In this document: positions 9,652 through 18,051 of the stretch, one piece after another
How positions within the stretch are numbered: position 1 is the first letter of the stretch
How the letters are laid out: the number at the start of each line of letters is the position of its first letter
From: Ruminobacter amylophilus
Lineage (GTDB): Bacteria; Pseudomonadota; Gammaproteobacteria; Enterobacterales; Succinivibrionaceae
DNA length: 64,000 bases
Assembly (NCBI RefSeq): GCF_900115655.1
Contig: NZ_FOXF01000006.1
Span: 1-64,000 of the forward strand
Direction: 5' to 3'
Translations under genes and position numbers: made by a program
Notes under the pieces: model-generated
The model's input: only the letters and a program-made list of their open reading frames with translations
Databases searched by the model: none
What the model was told of the DNA's origin: nothing

Positions 9652-9990
9652 ATGTTAAAGAAAATTCTTACCGTTGTTTATGTACTGCTTTTATGTTTTG
9701 TTGCCGTTCTTGCTTTAACCATCGGGGTTTCAAATTCAGCCGTTGCTGAATTCAATGTTCTCTTTGTAAAGACTGAAATGACAGTAAGTACCATCAGTGC
9801 GATATCTCTTCTTGCCGGTGTCTGTCTTTCAGCACTCGTTTTCGGCTGGGTTATAGTTAAACTCTGGTTTAAATGTTATGCCTACAGGCTCACCATAAGA
9901 AGACTTGAAAAGAAGTATTCTGAATGTGCCGATGAGCTAGAGAGTGCCCAGGATAAGCTGCTTATAGATTATGGTGATAATAAGGACTAA
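9652..9990 (+). CDS. lapA: Lipopolysaccharide assembly protein A (LapA)
   Basis: A 112-residue DUF1049-type protein with two membrane helices (about residues 5-25 and 44-68) followed by a charged cytoplasmic coiled-coil tail (RLTIRRLEKKYSECADELESAQDK). LapA works with LapB at the inner membrane to tune LPS synthesis through FtsH turnover of LpxC. Identity is based on size, topology and position directly before lapB-pyrF, the conserved gammaproteobacterial order. A TATAAT just after base 9600 suggests its own promoter after the rpsA terminator. Confidence 0.85.
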   Translation: MLKKILTVVYVLLLCFVAVLALTIGVSNSAVAEFNVLFVKTEMTVSTISAISLLAGVCLSALVFGWVIVKLWFKCYAYRLTIRRLEKKYSECADELESAQDKLLIDYGDNKD

Positions 9991-10015
9991 TCCTGACTGA
10001 GGAATTTCTTGAGTT

Positions 10016-11230
10016 ATGTTCGAACTGTTGTTTCTGCTGCTGCCTGTAGCCGTGTTCTACGGTTACGTAATGGGAAGCAGACAGGCTAATAAATCACAGC
10101 AATCGGAGAAGACCAGAAAGATCGGCTTTCTGACGAAGGGAATCAACTATTTCCTTTACAGAGATAAGGAAAAAGCCGTTGATGAATTCATAAGGTACTA
10201 TGACTCCGATGGTGAACACAGTTTCGAAGAGGGGCTTGCTCTGGGAACACTCTTACGCGAAAGAGGGGATCTCGAAAAAGCCATTCGTTTCCATAATAAT
10301 CTTCTGACCACCGCTAAAATTGAACCGGTTCAGCGTACGGCCGTTCTGCTTGAGCTGGCCAGGGATTTCATGAGCTCAGGTCTTCTGGATAAGGCGGAAG
10401 ACATCTTAAGGGAACTTATCAGTTATAACTCCGCCAAGAAAGCCTCAGTAAGACTTCTGGTAACTCTCTACGAACAGGAGAAGGAGTGGCAGAGAGCCAT
10501 AGATCTTATAGATTCATTCAAACAGTTTGCCGATGAGGGAATTCTGAAAAGACAGTCTGAATTTTACTGCGAGCTGGGAAATGAATCTTATTCCCGCAAA
10601 AATTATGCAAAGGCCAATGATTATTTCAAAAAGGCCTCCATCGTTAATAAAGGCTGTGTGAGAGCTTATCTCAACATGGCTAAGATCATGATTGAAATAG
10701 GGCAGACCAAAAATGCCCTGACCTATATTCAGGAAGCCGTGAAATCTGATCCTGAGATGATTCCTATCTGCCTCAAATCACTGGCAAAGTGCTTTTATCC
10801 CGGACAGGAGCTGCAGCATCTCGAGGTTCTGAATTCATGGCTGCAGTTGTCTGACAGTCCGCAGCTTGTCATGGCCGTGGCTGATCTGATTATGGCCAAC
10901 AAAACTCCTGAAGAGGCTGAAGCCTTTGTAATGCGACTCCTCAAAAAGTCTCCGAGTTTTGAACTGTTCAGTTACATCCTCGGAAATCTTTACGAAGGTC
11001 TTGATCCGAAGAATCAGGAACGTTTTGCCGTGCTTAAATCCATTATGGATGCTCATCTTGCAGGTAATTACCGTTATATCTGCAAACACTGCGGTTTCAA
11101 ATCGTCCGTTCTGTTCTGGCAGTGTCCGAGCTGTCACCGCTGGGAACAGATGAAACCTCATCAGATAAGTGAATGGGGGGCAGGCGGCGTAAGAACGGTC
11201 GCAGTGGAAAAGCCTGAAAAGGACGGTTGA
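10016..11230 (+). CDS. lapB: Lipopolysaccharide assembly protein B (LapB/YciM)
   Basis: A 404-residue protein with an N-terminal membrane anchor (residues 1-18), a long run of TPR helices, and a C-terminal rubredoxin-like metal site with two CxxC pairs (YICKHCGF and WQCPSCHRW, about 355-375). This is the LapB architecture (E. coli 389 residues). LapB delivers LpxC to FtsH and so limits lipid A synthesis. It starts 25 bases after lapA and is followed by pyrF, so the three are probably co-transcribed. Confidence 0.93.
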   Translation: MFELLFLLLPVAVFYGYVMGSRQANKSQQSEKTRKIGFLTKGINYFLYRDKEKAVDEFIRYYDSDGEHSFEEGLALGTLLRERGDLEKAIRFHNNLLTTAKIEPVQRTAVLLELARDFMSSGLLDKAEDILRELISYNSAKKASVRLLVTLYEQEKEWQRAIDLIDSFKQFADEGILKRQSEFYCELGNESYSRKNYAKANDYFKKASIVNKGCVRAYLNMAKIMIEIGQTKNALTYIQEAVKSDPEMIPICLKSLAKCFYPGQELQHLEVLNSWLQLSDSPQLVMAVADLIMANKTPEEAEAFVMRLLKKSPSFELFSYILGNLYEGLDPKNQERFAVLKSIMDAHLAGNYRYICKHCGFKSSVLFWQCPSCHRWEQMKPHQISEWGAGGVRTVAVEKPEKDG

Positions 11231-11303
11231 CACACCGCCGGCATAACGGCTTTTTGTATAAAACAATTCTTTTAATCGAAAATTATTACAGCTGAGGTTA
11301 TAT

Positions 11304-12014
11304 ATGAGTAATGTGGATCCAAAGGTTATTGTAGCTCTGGATTTTGAAAAAGAGGCTGAAGCCATGAATCTTGTTTCCGGTCTTGCTGCCGGAGAATGCC
11401 GTCTTAAAGTCGGCAAGGAAATGTTTACCCGTTTCGGACCTCAGTTCGTTACCCGTCTGAACAACATGGGCTTTGAAGTATTCCTGGATCTCAAGTTCCA
11501 TGACATTCCTAATACCGTGGCTAGAGCTGTTGCCGCTGCCGCCGATCTCGGCGTATGGATGGTTAACGTTCATACCTCAGGCGGTCCGAAGATGATGGAG
11601 GCTGCCGTAAAGTCTCTGGAAAGCTTCGGCAGTGACAGACCTCTTCTTACCGGGGTAACCGTGCTTACCAGCATGGATGAGGAACAGCTGAGAAGCATCG
11701 GTATTACCGTTGATGTTAATCAGCAGGTTTCAAGACTTGCTACCCTGGCCCGTGACTGCGGTCTGGACGGCGTGGTATGTTCCGCAAGAGAGGCTGCAAT
11801 GCTGAGAAGTTCTCTTGGCAGTGAATTCAAGCTGGTAACTCCGGGAATCCGTCCTAAGACTGCTGATGCCGGTGATCAGATTAGAATCGTGACTCCTGAG
11901 GATGCCCTAAAGAACGGCTCAAGCTATCTTGTTATCGGAAGACCTATCACCAGAGCGGAAAATCCTCTGGAAGCACTAAGAGCCATTAATGAGTCAATCA
12001 GAAATATCGACTGA
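11304..12014 (+). CDS. pyrF: Orotidine 5'-phosphate decarboxylase
   Basis: A 236-residue group I OMP decarboxylase making UMP, the last step of de novo pyrimidine synthesis. The active-site signature [15 protein letters not shown] (about 58-72) contains the catalytic Asp-Lys-Asp triad with the lysine in DLKFHD. VALDF at the N-terminus and the phosphate-binding LVTPGIR and YLVIGRPIT segments are intact. It is third in the lapA-lapB-pyrF operon, 73 bases after lapB, with an AGCTGAGG-type site upstream of the ATG. Confidence 0.97.
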   Translation: MSNVDPKVIVALDFEKEAEAMNLVSGLAAGECRLKVGKEMFTRFGPQFVTRLNNMGFEVFLDLKFHDIPNTVARAVAAAADLGVWMVNVHTSGGPKMMEAAVKSLESFGSDRPLLTGVTVLTSMDEEQLRSIGITVDVNQQVSRLATLARDCGLDGVVCSAREAAMLRSSLGSEFKLVTPGIRPKTADAGDQIRIVTPEDALKNGSSYLVIGRPITRAENPLEALRAINESIRNID

Positions 12015-12055
12015 CAGCCGGTATTCCGTTTGTTTTCATAAGTAAACTTCATATT

Positions 12056-12092
12056 AAAACCCCGTTATCAGTCAGTTGAATAACGGGGTTTT
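12056..12092. terminator. Bidirectional terminator between pyrF and the chemoreceptor gene
   Basis: Stem AAAACCCCGTTAT / ATAACGGGGTTTT with an 11-base loop. A/T tracts on both sides let it serve both convergent genes. Confidence 0.85.
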
Positions 12093-12121
12093 GTACTTTA
12101 TTGGGCTGTCAGTACGGTATA

Positions 12122-13738
12122 TCAGAGTTTAAACTTATTGATATTGTCGGACATCTTCAGTGAAATATCATCAACCAGCTCAGATGATGACTGGGCGTCA
12201 CGGGCGGTATTTGCCGTCTTTCTGGTTGCGTCCGTTATCACGTGAATCAGGGAGTCGATTTCACTGCAGGTAATATCCTGCTGATGGGTTGCCGCGGAAA
12301 TATGAGTCAGTTGCTGGTACACGGTGTCTACCGTGGTATTTATGTCATGAAGACTCTGCTCAAGTTCATGGGAGCGTCCTTCGATTTTTACGATATCCTC
12401 CAGATGGGATTCCATTGCTTCGGAGATGCTGTCAGCCATTTCCTGAATGGTGTTAATCATGTCAGTGATTTCCTTGGTTGATTCAGCTGTTCTTGATGCA
12501 AGGGAACGCACTTCATCGGCAACAACCGCAAAGCCGCGACCGTTTGAACCGGCCCTGGCAGCTTCAATTGCGGCGTTAAGTGCCAGCAGATTGGTCTGTT
12601 CGGCAATGTCTCTGATGGAATTGATAATGAAGCCGATATCCTTTGTTTTTTCACCGAAAGCCTTGATTTTTACTGAGTTTTCGTGAGTTCTTGAGCTGTG
12701 CTGTTTGATTTCTTCCACTGCTTCCCTGGTGATATCCATGCTGGATATTACGGTCTGATGAGCCTTGGAGGAATTATTGAATGCTTCTGAACAGTTCTGG
12801 GCAATTTCAGTAAAGGTTTTTGCCATTTCAGTACAGGCTTCTGAAACGGAAGTTGCCTTTTCAAAAATCTTTTCATTACTGTCGTAAACAGACATGTTGG
12901 TCTCTTTCATTTTCTGAGTGTTCTTGTTCAGCTCATTTGAGTTTGATCTGATGGCTGAAATGATATTTCTCAGGTAATCAACCATCTGATTGAATGAATT
13001 GGCAAGAGTGCCGATTTCATCATCTGAATCAAGTGATACAAAGGTTCTGAGATCCCCTTCAGACAGAATGTGTGCATCCTTGGCCAGAGTTCTTATAGGT
13101 GAGATAATTGATCTGCCGAGTAAGTACATGTAAATAATTATGGAGAGCAGGGCAATAATTGCAACAATCAGAAGTGATAGCGGGTTGGTTGATTTTTTAA
13201 CATCAACAACAATGTCTTCAGTGAATTTGTTGGCAAAGCCGATGAGTTTGTTTACCTCATTATCAATACTTGCCCCGATAGGAACCAGATGCTCTTCAAT
13301 GGCAAGGAATGCATCGCGTTTGTTGCCTTCCTTGGTCAGACGGAATACATCTTCCTTTGCCTTATCATAGTTTTTAAGGTTTTTTTCCATCTGATCAACG
13401 ATTTCGAGGCAGTCTTCGTCGTGTTTGCACCCTGAATGGATTACGGAAATAACGTTGTTGAAGTTCTCTCTGTTTCTCTGATAAGCCTCGTTGAAGGAAT
13501 TAAGCTCGTTGTCATCAATGGTCATGGGAGCTTTGATGGCACTTATACGGAGTTCCTTAAAGAGAGCTTCTGCGTTTCTTGCCGCATCAACAAATGTGAT
13601 GCAGGTGCGAAGATCCGGTAGCTGTTTTGTAGCAGCATTCATTTTGTACAGAGATATCGTGATTACTATGGCGAATGTAATCAGAATGTATACTGACATC
13701 AGCTTCAGCTTGCTGGATACAGTTAGATTGTTCAACAT
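12122..13738 (-). CDS. Methyl-accepting chemotaxis protein
   Basis: A 538-residue chemoreceptor with classical topology: membrane helix about 11-31, a ~155-residue periplasmic four-helix-bundle sensor, a second helix about 187-207, a HAMP domain starting at [19 protein letters not shown], then the long signalling coiled coil. The conserved hairpin tip [19 protein letters not shown] is intact, so it should couple to CheA/CheW. There is no C-terminal NWETF-type pentapeptide for CheR tethering; the protein ends NKFKL. The ligand is unknown. It is monocistronic, with promoter DNA at 13739-13849 on the minus strand. A polar-flagellated, motile host is implied. Confidence 0.93.
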   Translation of the reverse strand: MLNNLTVSSKLKLMSVYILITFAIVITISLYKMNAATKQLPDLRTCITFVDAARNAEALFKELRISAIKAPMTIDDNELNSFNEAYQRNRENFNNVISVIHSGCKHDEDCLEIVDQMEKNLKNYDKAKEDVFRLTKEGNKRDAFLAIEEHLVPIGASIDNEVNKLIGFANKFTEDIVVDVKKSTNPLSLLIVAIIALLSIIIYMYLLGRSIISPIRTLAKDAHILSEGDLRTFVSLDSDDEIGTLANSFNQMVDYLRNIISAIRSNSNELNKNTQKMKETNMSVYDSNEKIFEKATSVSEACTEMAKTFTEIAQNCSEAFNNSSKAHQTVISSMDITREAVEEIKQHSSRTHENSVKIKAFGEKTKDIGFIINSIRDIAEQTNLLALNAAIEAARAGSNGRGFAVVADEVRSLASRTAESTKEITDMINTIQEMADSISEAMESHLEDIVKIEGRSHELEQSLHDINTTVDTVYQQLTHISAATHQQDITCSEIDSLIHVITDATRKTANTARDAQSSSELVDDISLKMSDNINKFKL

Positions 13739-13849
13739 TGTTATGCCTGCTATGAGTGATGAATATATTTATCCTAAGTACTGAGTGTACTTTTAAGATT
13801 ATTACACGTGAAAAAGCTGACGTCAGTGATCTGTATACAATATAAAATC

Positions 13850-13895
13850 AAAACAGGATCGTATTTTCAATATTGATAATACGATCCTGTTTTTA
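13850..13895. terminator. Terminator of the rhombosortase-like gene
   Basis: A 16-bp stem (AAAACAGGATCGTATT and its complement) with a 12-base loop and T-tracts on both strands. It lies 30 bases past the stop of the minus-strand gene at 13926. Confidence 0.85.
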
Positions 13896-13925
13896 TTTGG
13901 ATGGTTTGAATTATAAAGTTTTTGT

Positions 13926-14591
13926 TTAGTGGACTGAACGACCTACAATCATGCTGCTTTTACCAAAGAAAAGTCCTCTGATTAAAGCCAGAACAGAACC
14001 TGCAATGGCTCCATAGAGATGTGCTTCACCACATGTTTTGTAGCTGAAATCTGCATCGGGATTTATCTGCTTCTCAATGGTGATTGTTTCACCGTAGACC
14101 TTTTGAGCCAGTTCATTGAATGTAAGTTCTGGCCAGTTAAAATCGACATAGAGCTTGATAATCAGACCGATGATGAGGATTATTCCCTTTACGTCTCCGT
14201 CTTTGAAATATCTTAATATGGCGGCGTAGGCAAACATTCCGTGAAGGGCTCCGCTCAGTCCGGAGTAGGTGCCTATGGTGTGGTTAACGAAGGCTATGCC
14301 GCATGTTACCGCAATGGCTGAAACCAGCAGGCTTGCCACCTTGTCAGGGTAGGTATTGACGTTTGGGCTGTAGAAAAGGAACCATATGATGGCGAGACCT
14401 ATAAGATTTTCAGTCAGATGAACATTGTCAAAATGAGTGAAGTTTGCGGTAAGAAAAGAGAGATAGTGAAGCAGATCATGATCGTATCTGGTCCACATCA
14501 GATCGGCCGGATGAGCGTAGATTACGGAACAGTAAATACACGTTCCCGCAGCGAGCAGAAACAGAATAATACTGAGTACTTGATTTTTCAT
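13926..14591 (-). CDS. Rhombosortase-like intramembrane serine protease
   Basis: A 221-residue, six-helix rhomboid-superfamily protein. The catalytic serine is in YSGLSGALHG (Ser113) and the matching histidine in EAHLYGAIAG (His191). HLTEN (58-62) matches the conserved H...N at the oxyanion side. The short rhomboid core and the SGLSG.LHG context are typical of rhombosortases, which process proteins with a GlyGly-CTERM tail on their way to the surface. No GlyGly-CTERM tail was seen on any protein in this window, so the substrate must lie elsewhere. It is preceded by an unusually long ~390-nt leader. A plain rhomboid protease (GlpG-like) is the alternative, but the cytosolic N-domain of GlpG is absent. 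Confidence 0.75.
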   Translation of the reverse strand: MKNQVLSIILFLLAAGTCIYCSVIYAHPADLMWTRYDHDLLHYLSFLTANFTHFDNVHLTENLIGLAIIWFLFYSPNVNTYPDKVASLLVSAIAVTCGIAFVNHTIGTYSGLSGALHGMFAYAAILRYFKDGDVKGIILIIGLIIKLYVDFNWPELTFNELAQKVYGETITIEKQINPDADFSYKTCGEAHLYGAIAGSVLALIRGLFFGKSSMIVGRSVH

Positions 14592-14987
14592 ATAAATCCT
14601 CGCAATGCTTAAAGTATTGAATAGTAGTTTTTAATATTTTATGTCAGATCATATATTCAGGCTATCTTTATTGGTGATAAATCATAGAGTGCGTCAGAAT
14701 ATTGGCGGAAAAGCGACAGGTTACCGACTGATGAATCAGACTCCGTGCCGGATACTGTTCCGGCACTTTGTCCTAGGAGGTGCTATGGAAAAATCTTAAT
14801 GACCGGCGAGTCGGACACTGACCGCAAGGAGACAACAGCCAATGACCGATCGTCAAGGAGCTTTATTCTGCGGCTTCGGCATTGCCGTACAGGAGCTAAC
14901 GGCTATGCCTCACCTTATAATATACAAACATCGATACTGTTCGTACCGTCAGACACAGAATTTAATTTACGTGCCTGATATATTGTC
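14592..14987 (-). other. Long structured leader upstream of the rhombosortase-like gene
   Basis: No convincing protein gene is present in about 400 bases. The segment 14700-14910 is GC-richer than its surroundings and full of small hairpins, for example GTGCCGGA/TCCGGCAC (14742-14763) and GCCGT/ACGGC with AGGA in the loop (about 14884-14903). On the plus strand it shows four regularly placed AGGAG motifs (near 14776, 14828, 14854 and 14891). It probably forms a structured 5' leader on the minus strand. A plus-strand GGA-rich RNA of CsrB type is an alternative. It matches no riboswitch class I can recognise. Confidence 0.4.
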
Positions 14988-15015
14988 ATTATAGCATGTT
15001 TTTTAAATTTGGGAA
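14988..15015 (-). promoter_or_regulatory. Promoter with extended -10 reading toward the rhombosortase-like gene
   Basis: On the minus strand the -10 box TATAAT is preceded by TGC, giving an extended -10 (TGCTATAAT). A weak -35 TTCCCA lies 16 bases upstream. Transcripts would start near 14981, so the leader is nearly 400 nt. Confidence 0.5.
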
Positions 15016-15117
15016 TAAAAAATATAGGTTATGTGATAAAAATGATACCCGATACTAAAAATGGTCGTTTAGTACGGAACTGAAGATCTAATGTGTTCCG
15101 AACTAAACATCAGTCCG

Positions 15118-15414
15118 TTATTTCATCATACTGTACGGTGTAAACGCCACTGCTACGGCTGAGGTGTTTTTACCTGAAAGGTGAAGTCTCTGACAGAGCA
15201 TTGCGTATATGTCACAGGGAAAGCCTCCTTCCATTGTCCAGGTGTCACATCCCCGTTTGAAAGTGGATATTCCGGAGATATTTGGATATCTGCTGCCGAG
15301 GTGATTACTGGTTATGTAGTGTGAAACCTCGGAAGAGTAAGTGAAATTTTTTGATTCGATTTCCTTTACCAGTTCGTTGAATTCGCGTCTTTGTACGGGT
15401 GATAAAATTCTCAT
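15118..15414 (-). CDS. Small protein of unknown function
   Basis: The frame opens at 15432, but the ATG at 15414 has the better ribosome binding site (AAGGAG, 7 bases upstream) and gives a 98-residue protein starting MRILSPVQRREFNEL. I do not recognise the family. It has an N-terminal amphipathic helix, a SSEVSHYI segment, and a C-terminal half with regularly spaced aromatic and glycine residues (WTMEGGFPCDIYAMLCQRL, ending FTPYSMMK). There is no signal peptide or membrane helix. The composition looks like a compact soluble domain, and it is probably a genuine gene. It lies on the same strand as hns, 230 bases downstream of it. Confidence 0.6.
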   Translation of the reverse strand: MRILSPVQRREFNELVKEIESKNFTYSSEVSHYITSNHLGSRYPNISGISTFKRGCDTWTMEGGFPCDIYAMLCQRLHLSGKNTSAVAVAFTPYSMMK

Positions 15415-15646
15415 GCTGTTTCTCCTTATCATTTGTTGTATCTATGTTTTTCTCTCTGATTGACGTGTTAATTATATAGAGGGGAGACAGACTGATTTTT
15501 TCTAAAAACGTACAATCTGTTTTTCTGACAGAAAAACAAAGACAATGTCTGATGAGAAGCGGCAGAGGTCATGTTTAAGAACTGCAGCCTCATTCATGAA
15601 CCTTCTGCATCTGAGGGCTGGATTATCCGGAGTGGAAAAGCTGAAA

Positions 15647-16066
15647 TCAGTCGTTATTGTGATTTATGAGATAGTCGTCCATGCTTTTGCCTTCTCTTTT
15701 GATACATTCTCTGAATGAAAGGGGGGTTCTACCCTGACCGGTCCAGGTAAGTACATTGCCGTTCTCATCGGTAAATTTGTATTTAGGAGGTACGACTCTT
15801 CGGCGAATCTGTTTTTCGGATTCGGCTGACTCGGCAAGCATGGAAAGGTCGGTAGCGCTGATGTTGTTCTGAGCCATGATGGCTTTAATGGCATTGAGGG
15901 CTTCCTGTCTCTCTTTGCGCACTTTTTCACTCAGCTCTTCGTCAATCTTTTTTTCATCATGTATTTTCTGGAGCTTCTGGATTATATCCTGTATTTCGGA
16001 GGAGGTGAGATCCGCAACCGCGCTTTTAAGCAGTCTTCCATTGGTAAGAACAGAAAGAAAATCCAT
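15647..16066 (-). CDS. hns: H-NS family nucleoid-associated protein
   Basis: A 139-residue H-NS/StpA-like protein. The N-terminal two thirds is a predicted oligomerisation coiled coil (SSEIQDIIQKLQKIHDEKK onward). The C-terminal DNA-binding domain carries YKFTDENGN, then the diagnostic WTGQGRTP loop that reads AT-rich minor grooves, and ends GKSMDDYLI as in E. coli H-NS. It silences AT-rich and horizontally acquired DNA. The gene is preceded by about 290 bases of very AT-rich DNA, which fits the autoregulation known for hns. Whether it is the only H-NS copy in the genome cannot be told. Confidence 0.93.
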   Translation of the reverse strand: MDFLSVLTNGRLLKSAVADLTSSEIQDIIQKLQKIHDEKKIDEELSEKVRKERQEALNAIKAIMAQNNISATDLSMLAESAESEKQIRRRVVPPKYKFTDENGNVLTWTGQGRTPLSFRECIKREGKSMDDYLINHNND

Positions 16067-16361
16067 TATTGACTCCTTAAGACCTGATGATAATCACGAA
16101 TAAGCCGATGAATAAAAGAGGAATAAATGAAGCTTATTTAAATTTTATTTAACCTGCTTTTGAATAATTTTAAATAAAAAAGAAAATTAAAACTACAGAT
16201 GAATATCCTGTTTTGATAAAAATAAAGCGTAGAACACATGAATTTACGGCTGATGCTAACAGATGTTAATCAGAAATAGTTGTATCCTTATTTAAATACC
16301 ATAAATAATTAAATGAATAAGCGCTGGAATCGTGAATGGAAAATTTATTAAAGCGGTGAAT
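16067..16361. other. AT-rich region upstream of hns
   Basis: About 295 bases with long A/T stretches and no reading frame worth reporting. It holds the hns promoter on the minus strand and probably H-NS autoregulatory binding sites. Confidence 0.4.
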
Positions 16362-16388
16362 AAAAAAGGGAGCTTCAGCTCCCTTTTT
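16362..16388. terminator. Terminator of the bat operon
   Basis: Stem AAAAAGGGAGC / GCTCCCTTTTT with loop TTCA, 17 bases past the batD stop on the minus strand. Confidence 0.9.
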
Positions 16389-16404
16389 GCAGTAATAATC
16401 CGAA

Positions 16405-18051
16405 TTACTTCAGCTTCTGAGTAACGGTTTCGTAAATTTCACCGTTAAGACCGTATGGGTTAATACCGTGTTTAGCTTTCGGTCTTCTGTAGTTCTTGTT
16501 CTTTGAAACAACCTTTTTGATTTCTGAATCGCTCCATGCCTGATGATCAGGTGCCCAGCATGCAGCTGACAGATTGTCAAAGGCCTCTTTGTTTGCAGTA
16601 TAGAACGGAATGTCATTCAGACCGACAATTGTCTGACCAGGCCATCTCTTCTGAGCCCATTCCAGAATAGCGTTTCTGGTCTGGAAAGGATCGTTCTTTG
16701 ACCATGACTTGCGCATCTGTTTCCAGTATCCCTGGTAATCGAAATATTTGTGCAATTTTCCGTAGATGCCTACACGATCACGATACCAGATGATGCTGTA
16801 GTAGGTGAATACGCCGAAGATCAGAATAAAGGCCACGCCTGCAAACAGCCAGTGAGCATATCTAGGGTCTCTAGGAATATAGTCATTGAAACTGAAACCT
16901 GAAACTTCATATGTTGCGCCGGTAATGGTTGCTTCCTTCTTTTCCCCGTTGTTAGGGTTCAGCCAGGTGAACTTAACATCAGGAATGTTGAAGGTGGTGT
17001 GGTTCTTCTTTGGAACAAATACCTGCTTCAGGGTGAGTGTTGAAACGAACTTTTTGTTCTTCATCAGTTTTTCTGATTCTTTGGTTTTTTCAACATACAC
17101 ATCATAATCAGGTAAATCCGGAAGTTCTATTGCAGGGAACTGGGACAGGGCGTTATCAGTACCGCGAATAGTGATTGAGCGGGTGATGGCCTGACCTACA
17201 GATACTTCCTTTTCATCAGGAGTCCACTGTACAGCCACGGTGATGTTTTCTGATACAAGATGCTTGTCAGGATTCGGCTTTACGTTAATCTTCTGAATTT
17301 CACCTTTCTGGGTGAAAGTATTGTTGCTGCCGTTAGACTTGACGAAACCCTCAATGGTTGGACCTTCAATTACCTTTGCGCCAGGCTTGTTGAAGATAAT
17401 CTTGTATTCACGAATCTGCGTCTTGTAAATAGGCTGATTAATGGAATTTTCCTTACTTACACGACTGATTACCTTTTCCTGATAAAGTTCAATGGTTGCG
17501 TCTTCAGCCGTAGGCGGAGTGTAGGTCTGAATCTTCACGTTAGGAAGAATATCAGTTTCCACACGATACATCACAAGCTGACCTTCAATGGCATTAGGAT
17601 TACGCAGAAGAGTCTTGATGAAATTCTTTGCGTATGTCTTTGAAGTACGCTTTATCACATTGATCTGACTAGGGGATGAAGCCTTGCTCAGACCGCTGAA
17701 ACTGAACGGTTCAATGCTGATAATGCCAGATCCATTGGTAAACAGCGGGATGTCCCACTTGTATACGGTGAGATCCTTGTTGTTTTCAGCCGGATTCTGA
17801 GTGAACCTAAGGTTGCCGATCTGGAACTTGTTCTTCAGATGTTCGTACTGAATGCTGCTTGCGGTAAGCTTAACGTTGGTAATTACCGTAACTCTGATGT
17901 TAAAAGACTTTCCAGAGAAGATTTCCTTATCAGTGGAAATCTTTATGGTGGTATTCTCTTCTTTTGCTTCTGCAGTTGAAACCAGTGCGGTACTGAAAGT
18001 GCAGAGTAAAACAAGTACCAGTAATTTAAAGAATAAACTTAGCTTTACCAT
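16405..18051 (-). CDS. batD: BatD-like membrane protein (aerotolerance cluster)
   Basis: A 548-residue BatD-family protein: a signal peptide (residues 1-29), a large periplasmic part of Ig-like beta domains beginning with the typical TIKISTDKEIFSGKSFNIRVT, one membrane helix near 400-422 (HWLFAGVAFILIFGVFTYYSI), and a ~120-residue cytoplasmic tail. It is last in the cluster and overlaps batB/C by 7 bases, indicating translational coupling. In Bacteroides and other bacteria Bat proteins support growth under oxidative or envelope stress, probably as one periplasmic complex built with the VWA proteins; the molecular job is not settled. Confidence 0.88.
   Translation of the reverse strand: MVKLSLFFKLLVLVLLCTFSTALVSTAEAKEENTTIKISTDKEIFSGKSFNIRVTVITNVKLTASSIQYEHLKNKFQIGNLRFTQNPAENNKDLTVYKWDIPLFTNGSGIISIEPFSFSGLSKASSPSQINVIKRTSKTYAKNFIKTLLRNPNAIEGQLVMYRVETDILPNVKIQTYTPPTAEDATIELYQEKVISRVSKENSINQPIYKTQIREYKIIFNKPGAKVIEGPTIEGFVKSNGSNNTFTQKGEIQKINVKPNPDKHLVSENITVAVQWTPDEKEVSVGQAITRSITIRGTDNALSQFPAIELPDLPDYDVYVEKTKESEKLMKNKKFVSTLTLKQVFVPKKNHTTFNIPDVKFTWLNPNNGEKKEATITGATYEVSGFSFNDYIPRDPRYAHWLFAGVAFILIFGVFTYYSIIWYRDRVGIYGKLHKYFDYQGYWKQMRKSWSKNDPFQTRNAILEWAQKRWPGQTIVGLNDIPFYTANKEAFDNLSAACWAPDHQAWSDSEIKKVVSKNKNYRRPKAKHGINPYGLNGEIYETVTQKLK

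Noticed and set aside
14700-14920. M-box magnesium riboswitch
   Set aside because: Only two short stretches match the consensus start on the minus strand; the conserved later segments are missing and the downstream gene is a protease, not a magnesium transporter.
14745-14978. 77-codon plus-strand frame and a 46-codon frame with a good Shine-Dalgarno at 14842
   Set aside because: Both lie in the hairpin-rich leader, have no recognisable protein character and overlap each other; the purine motifs are better explained as part of RNA structure.
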